From positions 156,139-220,138 of the forward strand of contig NZ_JIAI01000012.1 of NCBI RefSeq assembly GCF_000620785.1: a stretch of 64,000 bases of DNA, given 5' to 3'. Below are positions 7,538-15,462 of this stretch, piece after piece. Made by a program: the position numbers and the translations under genes. Position 1 is the stretch's first letter. Each line of letters starts with the position of its first letter. This DNA is from Actinospineispora acaciae DSM 45401 (GTDB lineage: Bacteria > Actinomycetota > Actinomycetes > Mycobacteriales > Pseudonocardiaceae). The notes under the pieces are model-generated. The model was not told the origin of the DNA and made no database searches. It saw only the letters and a program-made list of their open reading frames with translations.

Positions 7538-9937
7538 GCCGAACCGAGGGGCGGCGGGCGGGGCGTCGCGGGTGAGCACGGCGTCGAGCTCGCCGTCGAG
7601 CCGGCGCCAGAACTGGAGGCACGACGCGATGTCGGGCTGCCGGGCACCGGCGAGCTCCGGCTGTTCCGGCAGGAGCTTCAGGATGGACTTCCAGTGCTCG
7701 TCGCGCAGGGCCACTATCGTGTCGAAGTATTCGTCCGGATAGGCCAGGGTGCGGCCTTGGACAACGGGCCCGAGCAGCTCGTAGCGGCGTACGTCGGGGT
7801 CTTCCTGGAACTGTGGGAGCGCGCTTCCAGGAGAGGCGCGATGGCGCCGCCGGGCGAAGTCGTCCATCTCGTCGATCAGCTTGATCCGGGTGCGCCAGTC
7901 GCGGTCGTCGAGGGCGAACGCGCGAGCAATTCTTCGTGCTCTGTTCTCGCGGTCGGTCTCGTCCTTGATGGCCAGGGCGTCGGCATCGGGCCTGAGCTCG
8001 CCCTCCCAGTAGCTCGCCCGCAGGTGCGCGTACTCCTGGAGCAGGCGCATTGTGTGTGTCGAGATGAGTACGGGCAGCAACTTCACCGGGCGCGCCGAGC
8101 GGGGTTCCTCGTTCGGCAGGTACCTGTCGAGATAGTCCACGAACTGAGGGGTCGAGCGCAGCGGGTTGAGATCCTGGTCGCCGACCGAGAGCCATTGCGA
8201 GAACTGTCCGACATAGCTGCTGTCCGAGCAGCTCACCGCCCTTTCGAGATGTCGCACGGCACGCAGCCTGAGCTCTTTGTGCTCCGAGGTGTGTTCGCGC
8301 CATCCGCGCATGGCGACCACGAGCGTGCACGTCGCGTTGTAGTGCTCCTGCCATTCCTGCGCCCGGGCCGGCTTCCGGCGCAGGATGGCATCGAGCTCGG
8401 CGTCGAGCTCGCGGGGCGAGCGTGGCCATGTCGAGGACGGCCCGTTGCCGCCGTCGTCCAGCCCGGACGCCGCGTAGTCGAGATAGAGCGGCGCCCAGAC
8501 GCTCAGTACCTCCAACGACGTCTGGGTGACCGGCATGCCCGGACGCCGGCGGCCGCGCGACCATCGGTAGTCGTCGACGAGATGCGTCGTTTCCCGGTAC
8601 GCGACATATTGGAGGAAGTGCCGCAGGCGCGGTGGGCGCTGAATGAGGTCGTCCAGCTCGAATCGCGTCCGCATGGCGTCGTTGTATTCCCTGACGTACG
8701 AGCGCAGCCAGACCTTCAGGCGGTCGATCAGAGCCCTGCGCTCCGCCGCGCGGATACGGTTGCGCACGACCTGGCCCGGTGAGGTTTCGGCAGTTATCGG
8801 CACCACCCTGGACCATTGTTCGGCGAGCTGGTCCGCGGCGGCCAGGCGACATACCAGTCGATACCGCGCGATGAGCAACGCATCGCGTCCGCTTCGGCTG
8901 CGCCGGAACCGGTGCGGAGGCTCGCCGCTCGCGGCGTAGTAGTCACCGAGCAGGGCGCGAAGCCGCAGCCACAACCGGCGGTCGTACCAGGACTCGATGG
9001 CAACGACGTCCGCATAGCTCGCGAGCGCGTCGACGAACAGGCCGAGTTGCTCCTGGGTCTGGGCCAGCTCGACACGCAGGTACGGGTTCTGTGGATCCAT
9101 CTTCAGCGCGCGGTGAAATGCGACCAGCGCCTTTTCGTACTCTCGGTTGCGGACGTGATGGTGCGCGAGCTGGCTCTGGTGGAACAGCTCGGACGGCATT
9201 TCGTATCCGCGCCAGGCGGTCCACGGCGCGCGGCGCGACAGCCGGGTGTGGGGCAGGATGAACGCGCCGACGAAGTGCGCGGCGCGCTCGGCGACCGAGG
9301 CCCAGTCGTCCGACCAGAACGTGTCGATCTCGCCGCGCCCGCCGGGCAGCGCCGTGATCGAGATGGTGATCCCGCGGGGCCGAGGACCGGGACGCGTTCT
9401 CAGCTGGGCGGACACCCGGTAGGCGTGGCGGACCTGGATGACGGCGCGAACCAGACCGGCGATCGTGGCGATCATGTTGGCGCTGCCGTCGGTCGCGGTC
9501 TTGACGTTGTCGAGAACCGAGTCGGCGGAGGGCTCGTTGGGCACGGACTGGGGCGCCGACAGGCTCATCGTCGTCAGCTTCTGGCGAAACTCGGCGAGCA
9601 CCTCGTCGGCGGACTTGGTTTCCGGGGACTTGGTTTCCGGGGACGTGGTCCCGAAGGACGTGACCTCGACCGCTCCGGGGCGGTAGGCCAGCCTGGCGAA
9701 CAACGCGCGCCGAATCGTCAGCAGCGCCGCCACGAACAGCGCGGCCGTGATGATGTGTCCGATCGTGGTCCACTGGTGCTCGGTCACGGCCGGAGGTCGA
9801 GGAACCGTCGTGTCCCAGACCGCGAACGCCGCTGCGGACGCCACGAGCAGCAGCAACGCCAGTACGGCCAGCCGGATCGGGTGCGGCATAGGGATCCGTT
9901 CGGTGACGGACTGCCGCCTCGACCACCATCTGATCAT
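7523..9937 (-). CDS. Large membrane-anchored protein with TPR-like segment, function unknown
   Basis: An 804-aa protein I cannot assign. Two hydrophobic stretches near the N-terminus (about residues 21-40 and 58-75) predict membrane anchoring with a large, mostly cytoplasmic C-terminal part. One segment (NREYEKALVAFHRALKMDPQ, then LAQTQEQLGLFVDALASYAD) looks like two tetratricopeptide units. The rest is helix-rich and full of Arg, Trp and acidic residues. A short exact repeat gives SPETKSPETK just after the second membrane segment. Start 9937 is supported by AAAGGGG seven bases upstream; the longer frame has no such site. The gene looks slightly less GC-rich than its neighbours and stands alone between convergent E1 and divergent ArsR genes, suggesting accessory origin. 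Confidence 0.75.
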   Translation of the reverse strand: MIRWWSRRQSVTERIPMPHPIRLAVLALLLLVASAAAFAVWDTTVPRPPAVTEHQWTTIGHIITAALFVAALLTIRRALFARLAYRPGAVEVTSFGTTSPETKSPETKSADEVLAEFRQKLTTMSLSAPQSVPNEPSADSVLDNVKTATDGSANMIATIAGLVRAVIQVRHAYRVSAQLRTRPGPRPRGITISITALPGGRGEIDTFWSDDWASVAERAAHFVGAFILPHTRLSRRAPWTAWRGYEMPSELFHQSQLAHHHVRNREYEKALVAFHRALKMDPQNPYLRVELAQTQEQLGLFVDALASYADVVAIESWYDRRLWLRLRALLGDYYAASGEPPHRFRRSRSGRDALLIARYRLVCRLAAADQLAEQWSRVVPITAETSPGQVVRNRIRAAERRALIDRLKVWLRSYVREYNDAMRTRFELDDLIQRPPRLRHFLQYVAYRETTHLVDDYRWSRGRRRPGMPVTQTSLEVLSVWAPLYLDYAASGLDDGGNGPSSTWPRSPRELDAELDAILRRKPARAQEWQEHYNATCTLVVAMRGWREHTSEHKELRLRAVRHLERAVSCSDSSYVGQFSQWLSVGDQDLNPLRSTPQFVDYLDRYLPNEEPRSARPVKLLPVLISTHTMRLLQEYAHLRASYWEGELRPDADALAIKDETDRENRARRIARAFALDDRDWRTRIKLIDEMDDFARRRHRASPGSALPQFQEDPDVRRYELLGPVVQGRTLAYPDEYFDTIVALRDEHWKSILKLLPEQPELAGARQPDIASCLQFWRRLDGELDAVLTRDAPPAAPRFGSPAE

Positions 9938-10070
9938 GTCGCGGCCCCTTTCGCCGTTGGCCGCCCGTTGGCCCGCTCCGGCCCTCGGCACCACTGAGGA
10001 GGTCATCGGGGCTAGCCGTGATACCTGATGCCGCGTCGTCGTGGCCGGGTCGTGACGCGATTGGATACCG

Positions 10071-10099
10071 TTGCGGCTATATGCTTCATTAGCTATACT
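10071..10099 (+). promoter_or_regulatory. Promoter and likely operator of the ArsR-SRPBCC operon
   Basis: A -35 TTGCGG (10071-10076) and -10 TATACT (10094-10099) are separated by 17 bases. The -10 ends 8 bases before the GTG of the ArsR gene, so the message is probably leaderless. An imperfect palindrome (GCTA...TAGC, 10076-10093) fills the spacer, as expected for an autoregulating ArsR repressor. Confidence 0.6.
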
Positions 10100-10107
10100 C
10101 CCTGCCC

Positions 10108-10443
10108 GTGTCCGGTACGTTCGAGGTGCTTGCGGAGCCGACGCGGCGGCGGATCCTCGACCTGCTGCTTGTGCGGCCTCGGCTGGTCGGTGAGCTGACC
10201 GAGGCGCTCGGCCTGAGCCAGCCCGGGACGTCCAAGCACCTGCGGGTGCTGCGCGAGGCCGGCCTGGTGCGGGTCCGCCCGGAGGCGCAGCGGCGCTGGT
10301 ACGAGCTGCGGCCCGAACCGCTGGAAGAGCTGGATGCCTGGCTGGCGCCCTACCGGCGGTACTGGTCGACCCAGCTCGACGCGCTGGAGCGGTACCTGGA
10401 CGTCATGCCCGACGACCCCGAAGGAGATGACCCGCAGACATGA
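10108..10443 (+). CDS. ArsR family winged-helix regulator
   Basis: A 111-aa winged-helix repressor: FEVLAEPTRRRILDLLLVRP, then LTEALGLSQPGTSKHLRVLR (recognition helix) and the wing GLVRVRPEAQRRWYELRP. There is no cysteine metal site, so this is not an arsenic sensor; it belongs to the metal-free type usually encoded before SRPBCC/AHSA1 genes. It overlaps the SRPBCC gene by ATGA and is probably autoregulated through the palindrome in its promoter. Confidence 0.88.
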   Translation: MSGTFEVLAEPTRRRILDLLLVRPRLVGELTEALGLSQPGTSKHLRVLREAGLVRVRPEAQRRWYELRPEPLEELDAWLAPYRRYWSTQLDALERYLDVMPDDPEGDDPQT

Positions 10444-11303
10444 CAGCCACCACGTTGCGCGCCGAGGACGGCCGCCCGGCGGTACGCGTCGAGCGCCGGC
10501 TCGCCCACCCGGTGGAGAAGGTGTGGCGCGCGCTCACCGAGCCGTCCCACCTCAACAGGTGGTTCCCGTTCGACGTCGAGGCCGACCTGAAGGTGGGCGG
10601 CACGGTGCGGTTCGTCGAGAAGGAGGGCGGGTCGACGCTCGGCGGCGTGATCACCGACCTGGAGCCGCCCCGGCTGATCGCCTACAGCTGGGAGACCGAC
10701 CACCTGCGCTGGGAGCTGCGGCCGGAGGACGGCGGATGCGTGCTGGTGCTCGTGCACACGGTGGACGACCGCTACGGCATGGCCAGCTTCGCCACCGGCT
10801 GGCAGGCGTGCCTGGACGGGATGGAGCAGGTGCTCGCCGGACGGCCGGTGACGGCGGGTGGCGACCCGGCCGCCATGGACGCGGTGCACGAGCGGTTCGT
10901 TGCCGAGCTCGGGTTGGACCGCGCCACCGTGACCGAGACCGGGGACGGCTGGCGGCTTCGGTACGAGCGCCAGCTGGTACGGCCGGACTCGGTGGCCTGG
11001 CCGGCGCTGGTCGGTGACGGGGCTCCGGCGGCGGGCGGGCCGGTCCCGGCGGGGTGCGTGCCGGCGGGGCTGGCGGCGGGGGCGGTCACGGAGGTCACGC
11101 CGTCGCGGGCGCTGGAGTACGACTGGCTGGACGGCGGGCGCGCGGCCGGCCGGGTTCGCTGGGAGCTCGGCACCGGCACCGGGCACGGCGCGCGCCTGGT
11201 GCTCACCCAGACCGGCCCGTCGGACGCCACGCCGCCGCTGGACGGATGGCACGAGCACATCGAGCGGTTCGCGTCCGCGCTCACCGCCGCTCAGCGCACC
11301 TGA
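10440..11303 (+). CDS. SRPBCC (AHSA1-like) domain protein
   Basis: A 287-aa START-like lipid/ligand-binding fold. The first half is a complete AHSA1-type domain (VERRLAHPVEKVWRALTEPS, LNRWFPFDVEADLKVGGTVR, VITDLEPPRLIAYSWE). From about residue 205 a second partial copy follows (VTPSRALEYDWLDGG, RLVLTQTGPS, LDGWHEHIERFASAL), so it may be a tandem or truncated double domain. AAGGAG lies about 15 bases upstream and the start overlaps the ArsR stop. Pairs of this kind are common; the ligand is unknown. Confidence 0.83.
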   Translation: MTATTLRAEDGRPAVRVERRLAHPVEKVWRALTEPSHLNRWFPFDVEADLKVGGTVRFVEKEGGSTLGGVITDLEPPRLIAYSWETDHLRWELRPEDGGCVLVLVHTVDDRYGMASFATGWQACLDGMEQVLAGRPVTAGGDPAAMDAVHERFVAELGLDRATVTETGDGWRLRYERQLVRPDSVAWPALVGDGAPAAGGPVPAGCVPAGLAAGAVTEVTPSRALEYDWLDGGRAAGRVRWELGTGTGHGARLVLTQTGPSDATPPLDGWHEHIERFASALTAAQRT

Positions 11304-11327
11304 GGCCGGTCAGTCCGTTCAGTCCGG

Positions 11328-12104
11328 TCAGTCCGTGACCCAGGACGGCGGGCGCTTCTCCAGGAACGCGCGGACGCCTTCCCGGCCTTCCTCGGAGGCG
11401 AAGTTGGCGGCGGACACCCGGGCCATCGCGGCCAGGTCGTCGGGCATGGTGCGGGCGCTCGGGCCGCGCAGCAGGTCCTTGGTGCCGGCCAGGGCGCCGG
11501 GGGCGCCGAGCCGCAGCATGTCCGCGTAGCGGCGCACCTCGGCGTCGAGCCGGTCGGCCGGCACCGCGCCGGTGATCAGCCCGATGGCGGCCGCGCGCCG
11601 GGCATCGAACGGCTCTCCGGTGAGGAACAGCTCGTACAGCGCGGCCGGCTGCACCCTGGGAACCAGCGGCACCGAGATCACCGCCGGCACCACGCCGATG
11701 CGGACCTCGGTGAACGCGAAGCTCACGTCCTCGGCGGCCACCGCGAGGTCGCACGCGGCGACCAGGCCGACCCCGCCGGCCCGCGCCGGACCGGCCAGCC
11801 GCGCGATCACCGGGGTCGGCGAGATCCACATCCGGCGCAGCAGCTCCGGGAAGTCGACGACGCCCGGGCCGCCGGTGTCGGCTTCTTTCAGGTCCATGCC
11901 CGCGCAGAACACCGGGCCGGTGTGGGTCAGCACGATCACCCTGGCGTCGTCCGAGGCGATGGCCGTGTCCATGTGGGCGAGCAGCTCGCGGCGCACCTGG
12001 GCGGACAGCGCGTTGCGGTTGTGCGGCGAGTCCAGGGTCACGGTGGCCACCCCGGAGTCGATCTCCAGATGGACGAGTTCGGCGAGTTCGGCGGGGGCTG
12101 TCAT
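11328..12104 (-). CDS. Enoyl-CoA hydratase/isomerase family protein
   Basis: A 258-aa crotonase-fold enzyme. It shows TVTLDSPHNRNALSAQ (substrate loop), VLTHTGPVFCAGMDL (first oxyanion-hole strand) and AGGVGLVAACDLAVA (second oxyanion loop). Its start codon overlaps the stop of the upstream LacI gene (ATGA), which is unusual: the regulator and enzyme are on one message. The 25 bases beyond its 3' end, shared with the convergent SRPBCC gene, contain three short TCAGTCCG copies. The CoA substrate is not predictable. Confidence 0.87.
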   Translation of the reverse strand: MTAPAELAELVHLEIDSGVATVTLDSPHNRNALSAQVRRELLAHMDTAIASDDARVIVLTHTGPVFCAGMDLKEADTGGPGVVDFPELLRRMWISPTPVIARLAGPARAGGVGLVAACDLAVAAEDVSFAFTEVRIGVVPAVISVPLVPRVQPAALYELFLTGEPFDARRAAAIGLITGAVPADRLDAEVRRYADMLRLGAPGALAGTKDLLRGPSARTMPDDLAAMARVSAANFASEEGREGVRAFLEKRPPSWVTD

Positions 12105-13171
12105 GGCCGCACGGTAGCCGGTGGCGGCCCGGTGGTGGTACCGACGCGGACGGCCACCGGGAGCGTCAGGTCGGCGGGGCGCTGGCCGTCCAGCAGCTCG
12201 ACCACCGCGCCGGCGGCCGCCCTGCCCTTCTCGTCGGTGGGCTGGACGACCGTGGTGAGCAGGGTTGGGCGCAGCCAGGGCAGGTCGGCGCCGTCGAAGC
12301 CGGCCACGCTGACGTCCTCGGGCACCCGCAGGCCCAGCTCGGCGGCCGCCCGCAGCACGCCGGAGGCCAGGATGTCGCTCTGCGCGATCACCGCCGTCGG
12401 GCGCCGCTCGGGGGGCACGTCCAGGACCGCGCGGCCGGCCCGCTCGCCCTCGTCCACCGAGTTGCTGGCCGTCTCGTACGCCTCGACCCGGCCGAACGCG
12501 TCGGCCACGCCGTCGAGCCGGCGGCGCACGTCCCGGTAGTGCAACACCGTGCGCCTGTCGTCGTGCACCGTGCCTCGGGTGCCGTCCAGCCGCAGCGGCA
12601 TCGCGATCGTGACCACCCGCCGGTGCCCCAGGTCGCGCAGGTAGCGGGCCATCTCGGCGATGCCTCGGCGCTCGTCGATGTCGATCAGCGGGACGCCGTC
12701 CGCCTTGGGGCCGTCCACCGCGACCAGCGGCACCCCACGCTGGCGCAGCAGCTCCAGCGCCGGGTCGTCCTCCAGCCCGCAGGTGGCGAAGATCGCGGCG
12801 TCCAGCGGGATCCGGGCCAGTTGGTCGAGCCCCGGGCGACCGGTCTCGCCGGCCAGCAGGAGCAGGCCCACGCCGTGCGGGCCGAGCACCTCGGTGATGC
12901 CGTCCAGCAGCTGGATGGCCACCGGGTCGCGGAACGCGTAGAGCAGCCGCTCGCCGACGAACGCGCCGACCACCCCGCTGCGGCCCCTGCGCAGCGACGC
13001 GGCCAGCGGGTCCGGCCCGGCGTAACCGAGCTCTTTGGCCGCCGCGAGCACCCGAGCCCTGGTCTCCGGCGCGACCCGGGGGCTGCCCGCGAACGCCAAC
13101 GACGCCGTCGAGGCGGACACCCCGGCGCGGGCGGCGACCGAGGCGAGCGTCGGTCGGGGTTGCACCTTCAC
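12101..13171 (-). CDS. LacI family transcriptional regulator
   Basis: A 356-aa regulator. The N-terminal LacI helix-turn-helix reads TLASVAARAGVSASTASLAF, followed by the hinge and a sugar-binding-protein-like core (VVGAFVGERLLYAFRDPVAI, LGHRRVVTIAMPLR, PEDVSVAGFDGADLPWLRP). The GTG at 13171 is selected because the family begins there; the longer frame upstream is low-complexity. The gene is divergent from an MFS transporter across a perfect palindrome with a central CG, the classic LacI operator form, so it likely controls that transporter and itself. Confidence 0.86.
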   Translation of the reverse strand: MKVQPRPTLASVAARAGVSASTASLAFAGSPRVAPETRARVLAAAKELGYAGPDPLAASLRRGRSGVVGAFVGERLLYAFRDPVAIQLLDGITEVLGPHGVGLLLLAGETGRPGLDQLARIPLDAAIFATCGLEDDPALELLRQRGVPLVAVDGPKADGVPLIDIDERRGIAEMARYLRDLGHRRVVTIAMPLRLDGTRGTVHDDRRTVLHYRDVRRRLDGVADAFGRVEAYETASNSVDEGERAGRAVLDVPPERRPTAVIAQSDILASGVLRAAAELGLRVPEDVSVAGFDGADLPWLRPTLLTTVVQPTDEKGRAAAGAVVELLDGQRPADLTLPVAVRVGTTTGPPPATVRP

Positions 13172-13354
13172 GGCCGAAACGCTAGTCGCCCCGCGCCCTA
13201 CCTCGCCCGCAACCATCCACAACCCGTCGGAGCCGCCCACAGTCCGTCCGCGTCGCTTGCCGTCCGCGTTCCGTTCCGAGGCGCGGTGGCCGTGCCCATA
13301 CCCGACACCGGCAAAGCCACCCCGCCTCGACGGCGCATCGGTTACGCTGGAGCC

Positions 13355-13370
13355 GTCGAATCGATTCGAC
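13355..13370. promoter_or_regulatory. Perfect 16-bp palindrome, probable LacI operator
   Basis: GTCGAATCGATTCGAC is a perfect inverted repeat with a central CG pair, the hallmark of LacI-family operators. It lies in the 305-base gap between the divergent LacI and MFS genes, 106 bases before the MFS start. The rest of the gap has an A-rich stretch (about 13400-13440) that may hold the MFS promoter, and no coding potential. Confidence 0.6.
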
Positions 13371-13476
13371 AAGATGACGGGGCGGCGGGCGACGTCGGCG
13401 ACGACAACAACGACAAAACGCGCATTGCAACGACAACGGGGGCACGGCCGCTGACGAGCGGGGGACGGGGGGATCT

Positions 13477-14754
13477 GTGACGAGGCTGGCGGTAGGCGTG
13501 CGGTCCGGCGAGCTGACGCGGGCGCGCACCGCCGTCGTGGCGGCGTTCGCGGTGAACGGGCTGTGCTTCGCCTCCTGGCTGTCCAGGGCGCCGGCCGCGC
13601 GGGACGCGCTGTCGCTGTCGCCCGCCCAGCTCGGGCTGTTGTTGCTGTGCCTGTCCGGCGGGGCGTGCGTGGCGCTGCCCACCTCCGGGCCGGCGGTGCA
13701 CCGGTTGGGCGCCGCGCGGGTTGTGCTGCTCGGGTCGGTCGCGGTCGGCGTCGGGATGCTCGGGCTCGCACTGGGGCTGACCACCGGGTCGGTCTGGCCG
13801 GCGGCGGCCGGGCTGGTGCTGACCGGGGTCGGGATGGGCAACTGGGACGTGGCGATGAACGTCGAGGGCGCCGAGGTGGAGCGGCGGCGCGGGCGGACGC
13901 TGATGCCCCGGCTGCACGCGGCGTTCAGCCTCGGCACGGTGACCGGCGGTGGGGTCGGCGCGGCGTCGGCGGCGTTGACCGTCCCGCTGGCCGGCCAGGT
14001 GGTGGCGGCCGCGCTGCTCGCGCCGGTGAGCATGGCGCTCGCCACCCGCCGGTTCCTGCCGGTGGCCGCGCGCGAGCCGGGCCGGCCGAGGGAGCGGGCC
14101 GGCGGGCTGCGGGCATGGCGGGAGCCGCGCACCCTGCTGATCGGGCTGCTCACGCTGGCGTTCGGGTTCACCGAGGGGTCGGCGAACGACTGGCTGGCCG
14201 TCGCGATGGTGGACGGTCACCATGCCGGCGAGGTGTTCGGCGCGATCGGGTTCGGGGCGTTCGTGACGGCGATGACGGCCGGGCGGTTGTGCGGCGGCGC
14301 GCTGTTGGAGCGGTTCGGCAGGGTCGTCGTGCTGCGGGCCACTGCGGTGCTCGCGGTGGCCGGGCTGGTGCTGGTCATCCTGGCGTCCTCGCTGGCCTGG
14401 GTGTTGGTCGGCACGCTGCTCTGGGGGCTCGGCGCCTCGCTCGGGTTCCCGGTCGGGATGAGCGCGGCGGCCGACGAACCGGGTAGGGCGGCGGCGCGGG
14501 TCAGCGTGGTCAGCTCGATCGCGTACACCGCGTTCCTGGCCGGCCCGCCGCTGATCGGCTTCCTGGCCGAGCACGTCGGCATCTTGCGCGGGCTGTTCGT
14601 GGTGCTCGGCGCGCTCGTCGTCGGGGCGCTGGTCACGCCGGCGGCCAGACCGCCGCGACCCCAGCCGCCGCCTCCGAGCCCGCGGCCGCCGAGCCCGCCG
14701 CGTCCGCCGCGCCCTCGGCGGCCGGCCGATGATCGACGCGGCGTGCGCCCGTAG
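13477..14754 (+). CDS. MFS transporter
   Basis: A 425-aa major facilitator with about 12 hydrophobic segments in two halves (for example AQLGLLLLCLSGGACVALP and, in the second half, VVVLRATAVLAVAGLVLVI). It ends in a proline/arginine-rich cytoplasmic tail of about 35 residues. The GTG start follows a G-rich ribosome site (GGGGGGA). It lies across the LacI palindrome from the LacI gene, so uptake or efflux of a sugar-like or other small compound under LacI control is likely. Confidence 0.83.
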   Translation: MTRLAVGVRSGELTRARTAVVAAFAVNGLCFASWLSRAPAARDALSLSPAQLGLLLLCLSGGACVALPTSGPAVHRLGAARVVLLGSVAVGVGMLGLALGLTTGSVWPAAAGLVLTGVGMGNWDVAMNVEGAEVERRRGRTLMPRLHAAFSLGTVTGGGVGAASAALTVPLAGQVVAAALLAPVSMALATRRFLPVAAREPGRPRERAGGLRAWREPRTLLIGLLTLAFGFTEGSANDWLAVAMVDGHHAGEVFGAIGFGAFVTAMTAGRLCGGALLERFGRVVVLRATAVLAVAGLVLVILASSLAWVLVGTLLWGLGASLGFPVGMSAAADEPGRAAARVSVVSSIAYTAFLAGPPLIGFLAEHVGILRGLFVVLGALVVGALVTPAARPPRPQPPPPSPRPPSPPRPPRPRRPADDRRGVRP

Positions 14755-14763
14755 CCTCGGACC

Positions 14764-15462
14764 GTGAGCTACCGCTCGAAGCTGACCGACGACCGGATCG
14801 CCGAGCTGCGCGACTGGCACGAGCGTGCCTACCAGGAGCTTCGTACCGCGCGCGAGCGCACGCTGAGCTACCTAGGGCTCGAGCTGGTGGTGCCGCCCGG
14901 CGTCTTCCCGCCCACCCCGACCTCGGACCTGCTCGGCCGCGCGGTGATCGACGAGTGCACGGCCGCCGACCGGGTGCTGGACATGGGGACGGGCTCCGGG
15001 GTGAACGCCATCCTGGCCGCCCGCGCCGGCGCCGACGTGCTCGGCGTGGACGTCAACCCGGCCTCGGTGGCCGCCGCCGAGCGCAACGCCGCGCGGAACG
15101 GGGTGACCGCCCGGTTCGCGGTCAGCGATGTGTTCGAGGGCCGTGACGTCTCCGACGGCACGTTCGACCTGATGGTCATCGACCCGCCGTTCCGCTGGTT
15201 CGCCCCGCGCGACCTGGCCGAGCGGGCGATCACGGACGAGGGCTACGCCGCCACCGCGAGGTTCTTCGACGGCGTGCCGGAGCGGCTGCGCCCCGGCGGG
15301 CGGGTGCTGATGTTCTTCGGCACCTCCGGCGACCAGGAGCACATCCTCGGCCTGGCCGAAGGCGCCGGCCTGCGCGCCGAGGTCGTCGCCACCCGGCGCC
15401 TGACCCGGCGCGGCACCACGGTGGACTACTCCACGTTCCGGCTCACCCGGCCGGCACCCTAG
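14764..15462 (+). CDS. Class I SAM-dependent methyltransferase (HemK/RsmC-like)
   Basis: A 232-aa methyltransferase with motif I VLDMGTGSGVNAILAA (SAM loop), VLGVDVNPASVAAAERNAAR (acidic ribose-binding residue) and DPPFRWF, the DPPF version of the NPPY motif of N-methyltransferases acting on RNA or protein. Small-domain methyltransferases of this kind resemble HemK/PrmC and RsmC, but the N-terminal domain is short, so the target is open. It starts with GTG 9 bases after the MFS gene and overlaps the convergent APC permease by 4 bases. Confidence 0.8.
   Translation: MSYRSKLTDDRIAELRDWHERAYQELRTARERTLSYLGLELVVPPGVFPPTPTSDLLGRAVIDECTAADRVLDMGTGSGVNAILAARAGADVLGVDVNPASVAAAERNAARNGVTARFAVSDVFEGRDVSDGTFDLMVIDPPFRWFAPRDLAERAITDEGYAATARFFDGVPERLRPGGRVLMFFGTSGDQEHILGLAEGAGLRAEVVATRRLTRRGTTVDYSTFRLTRPAP

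Noticed and set aside
8816..9997. 393-codon plus-strand frame opposite the TPR gene
   Set aside because: No ribosome site, no motifs, composition of an antisense shadow; the minus-strand frame has membrane helices and a good ribosome site.
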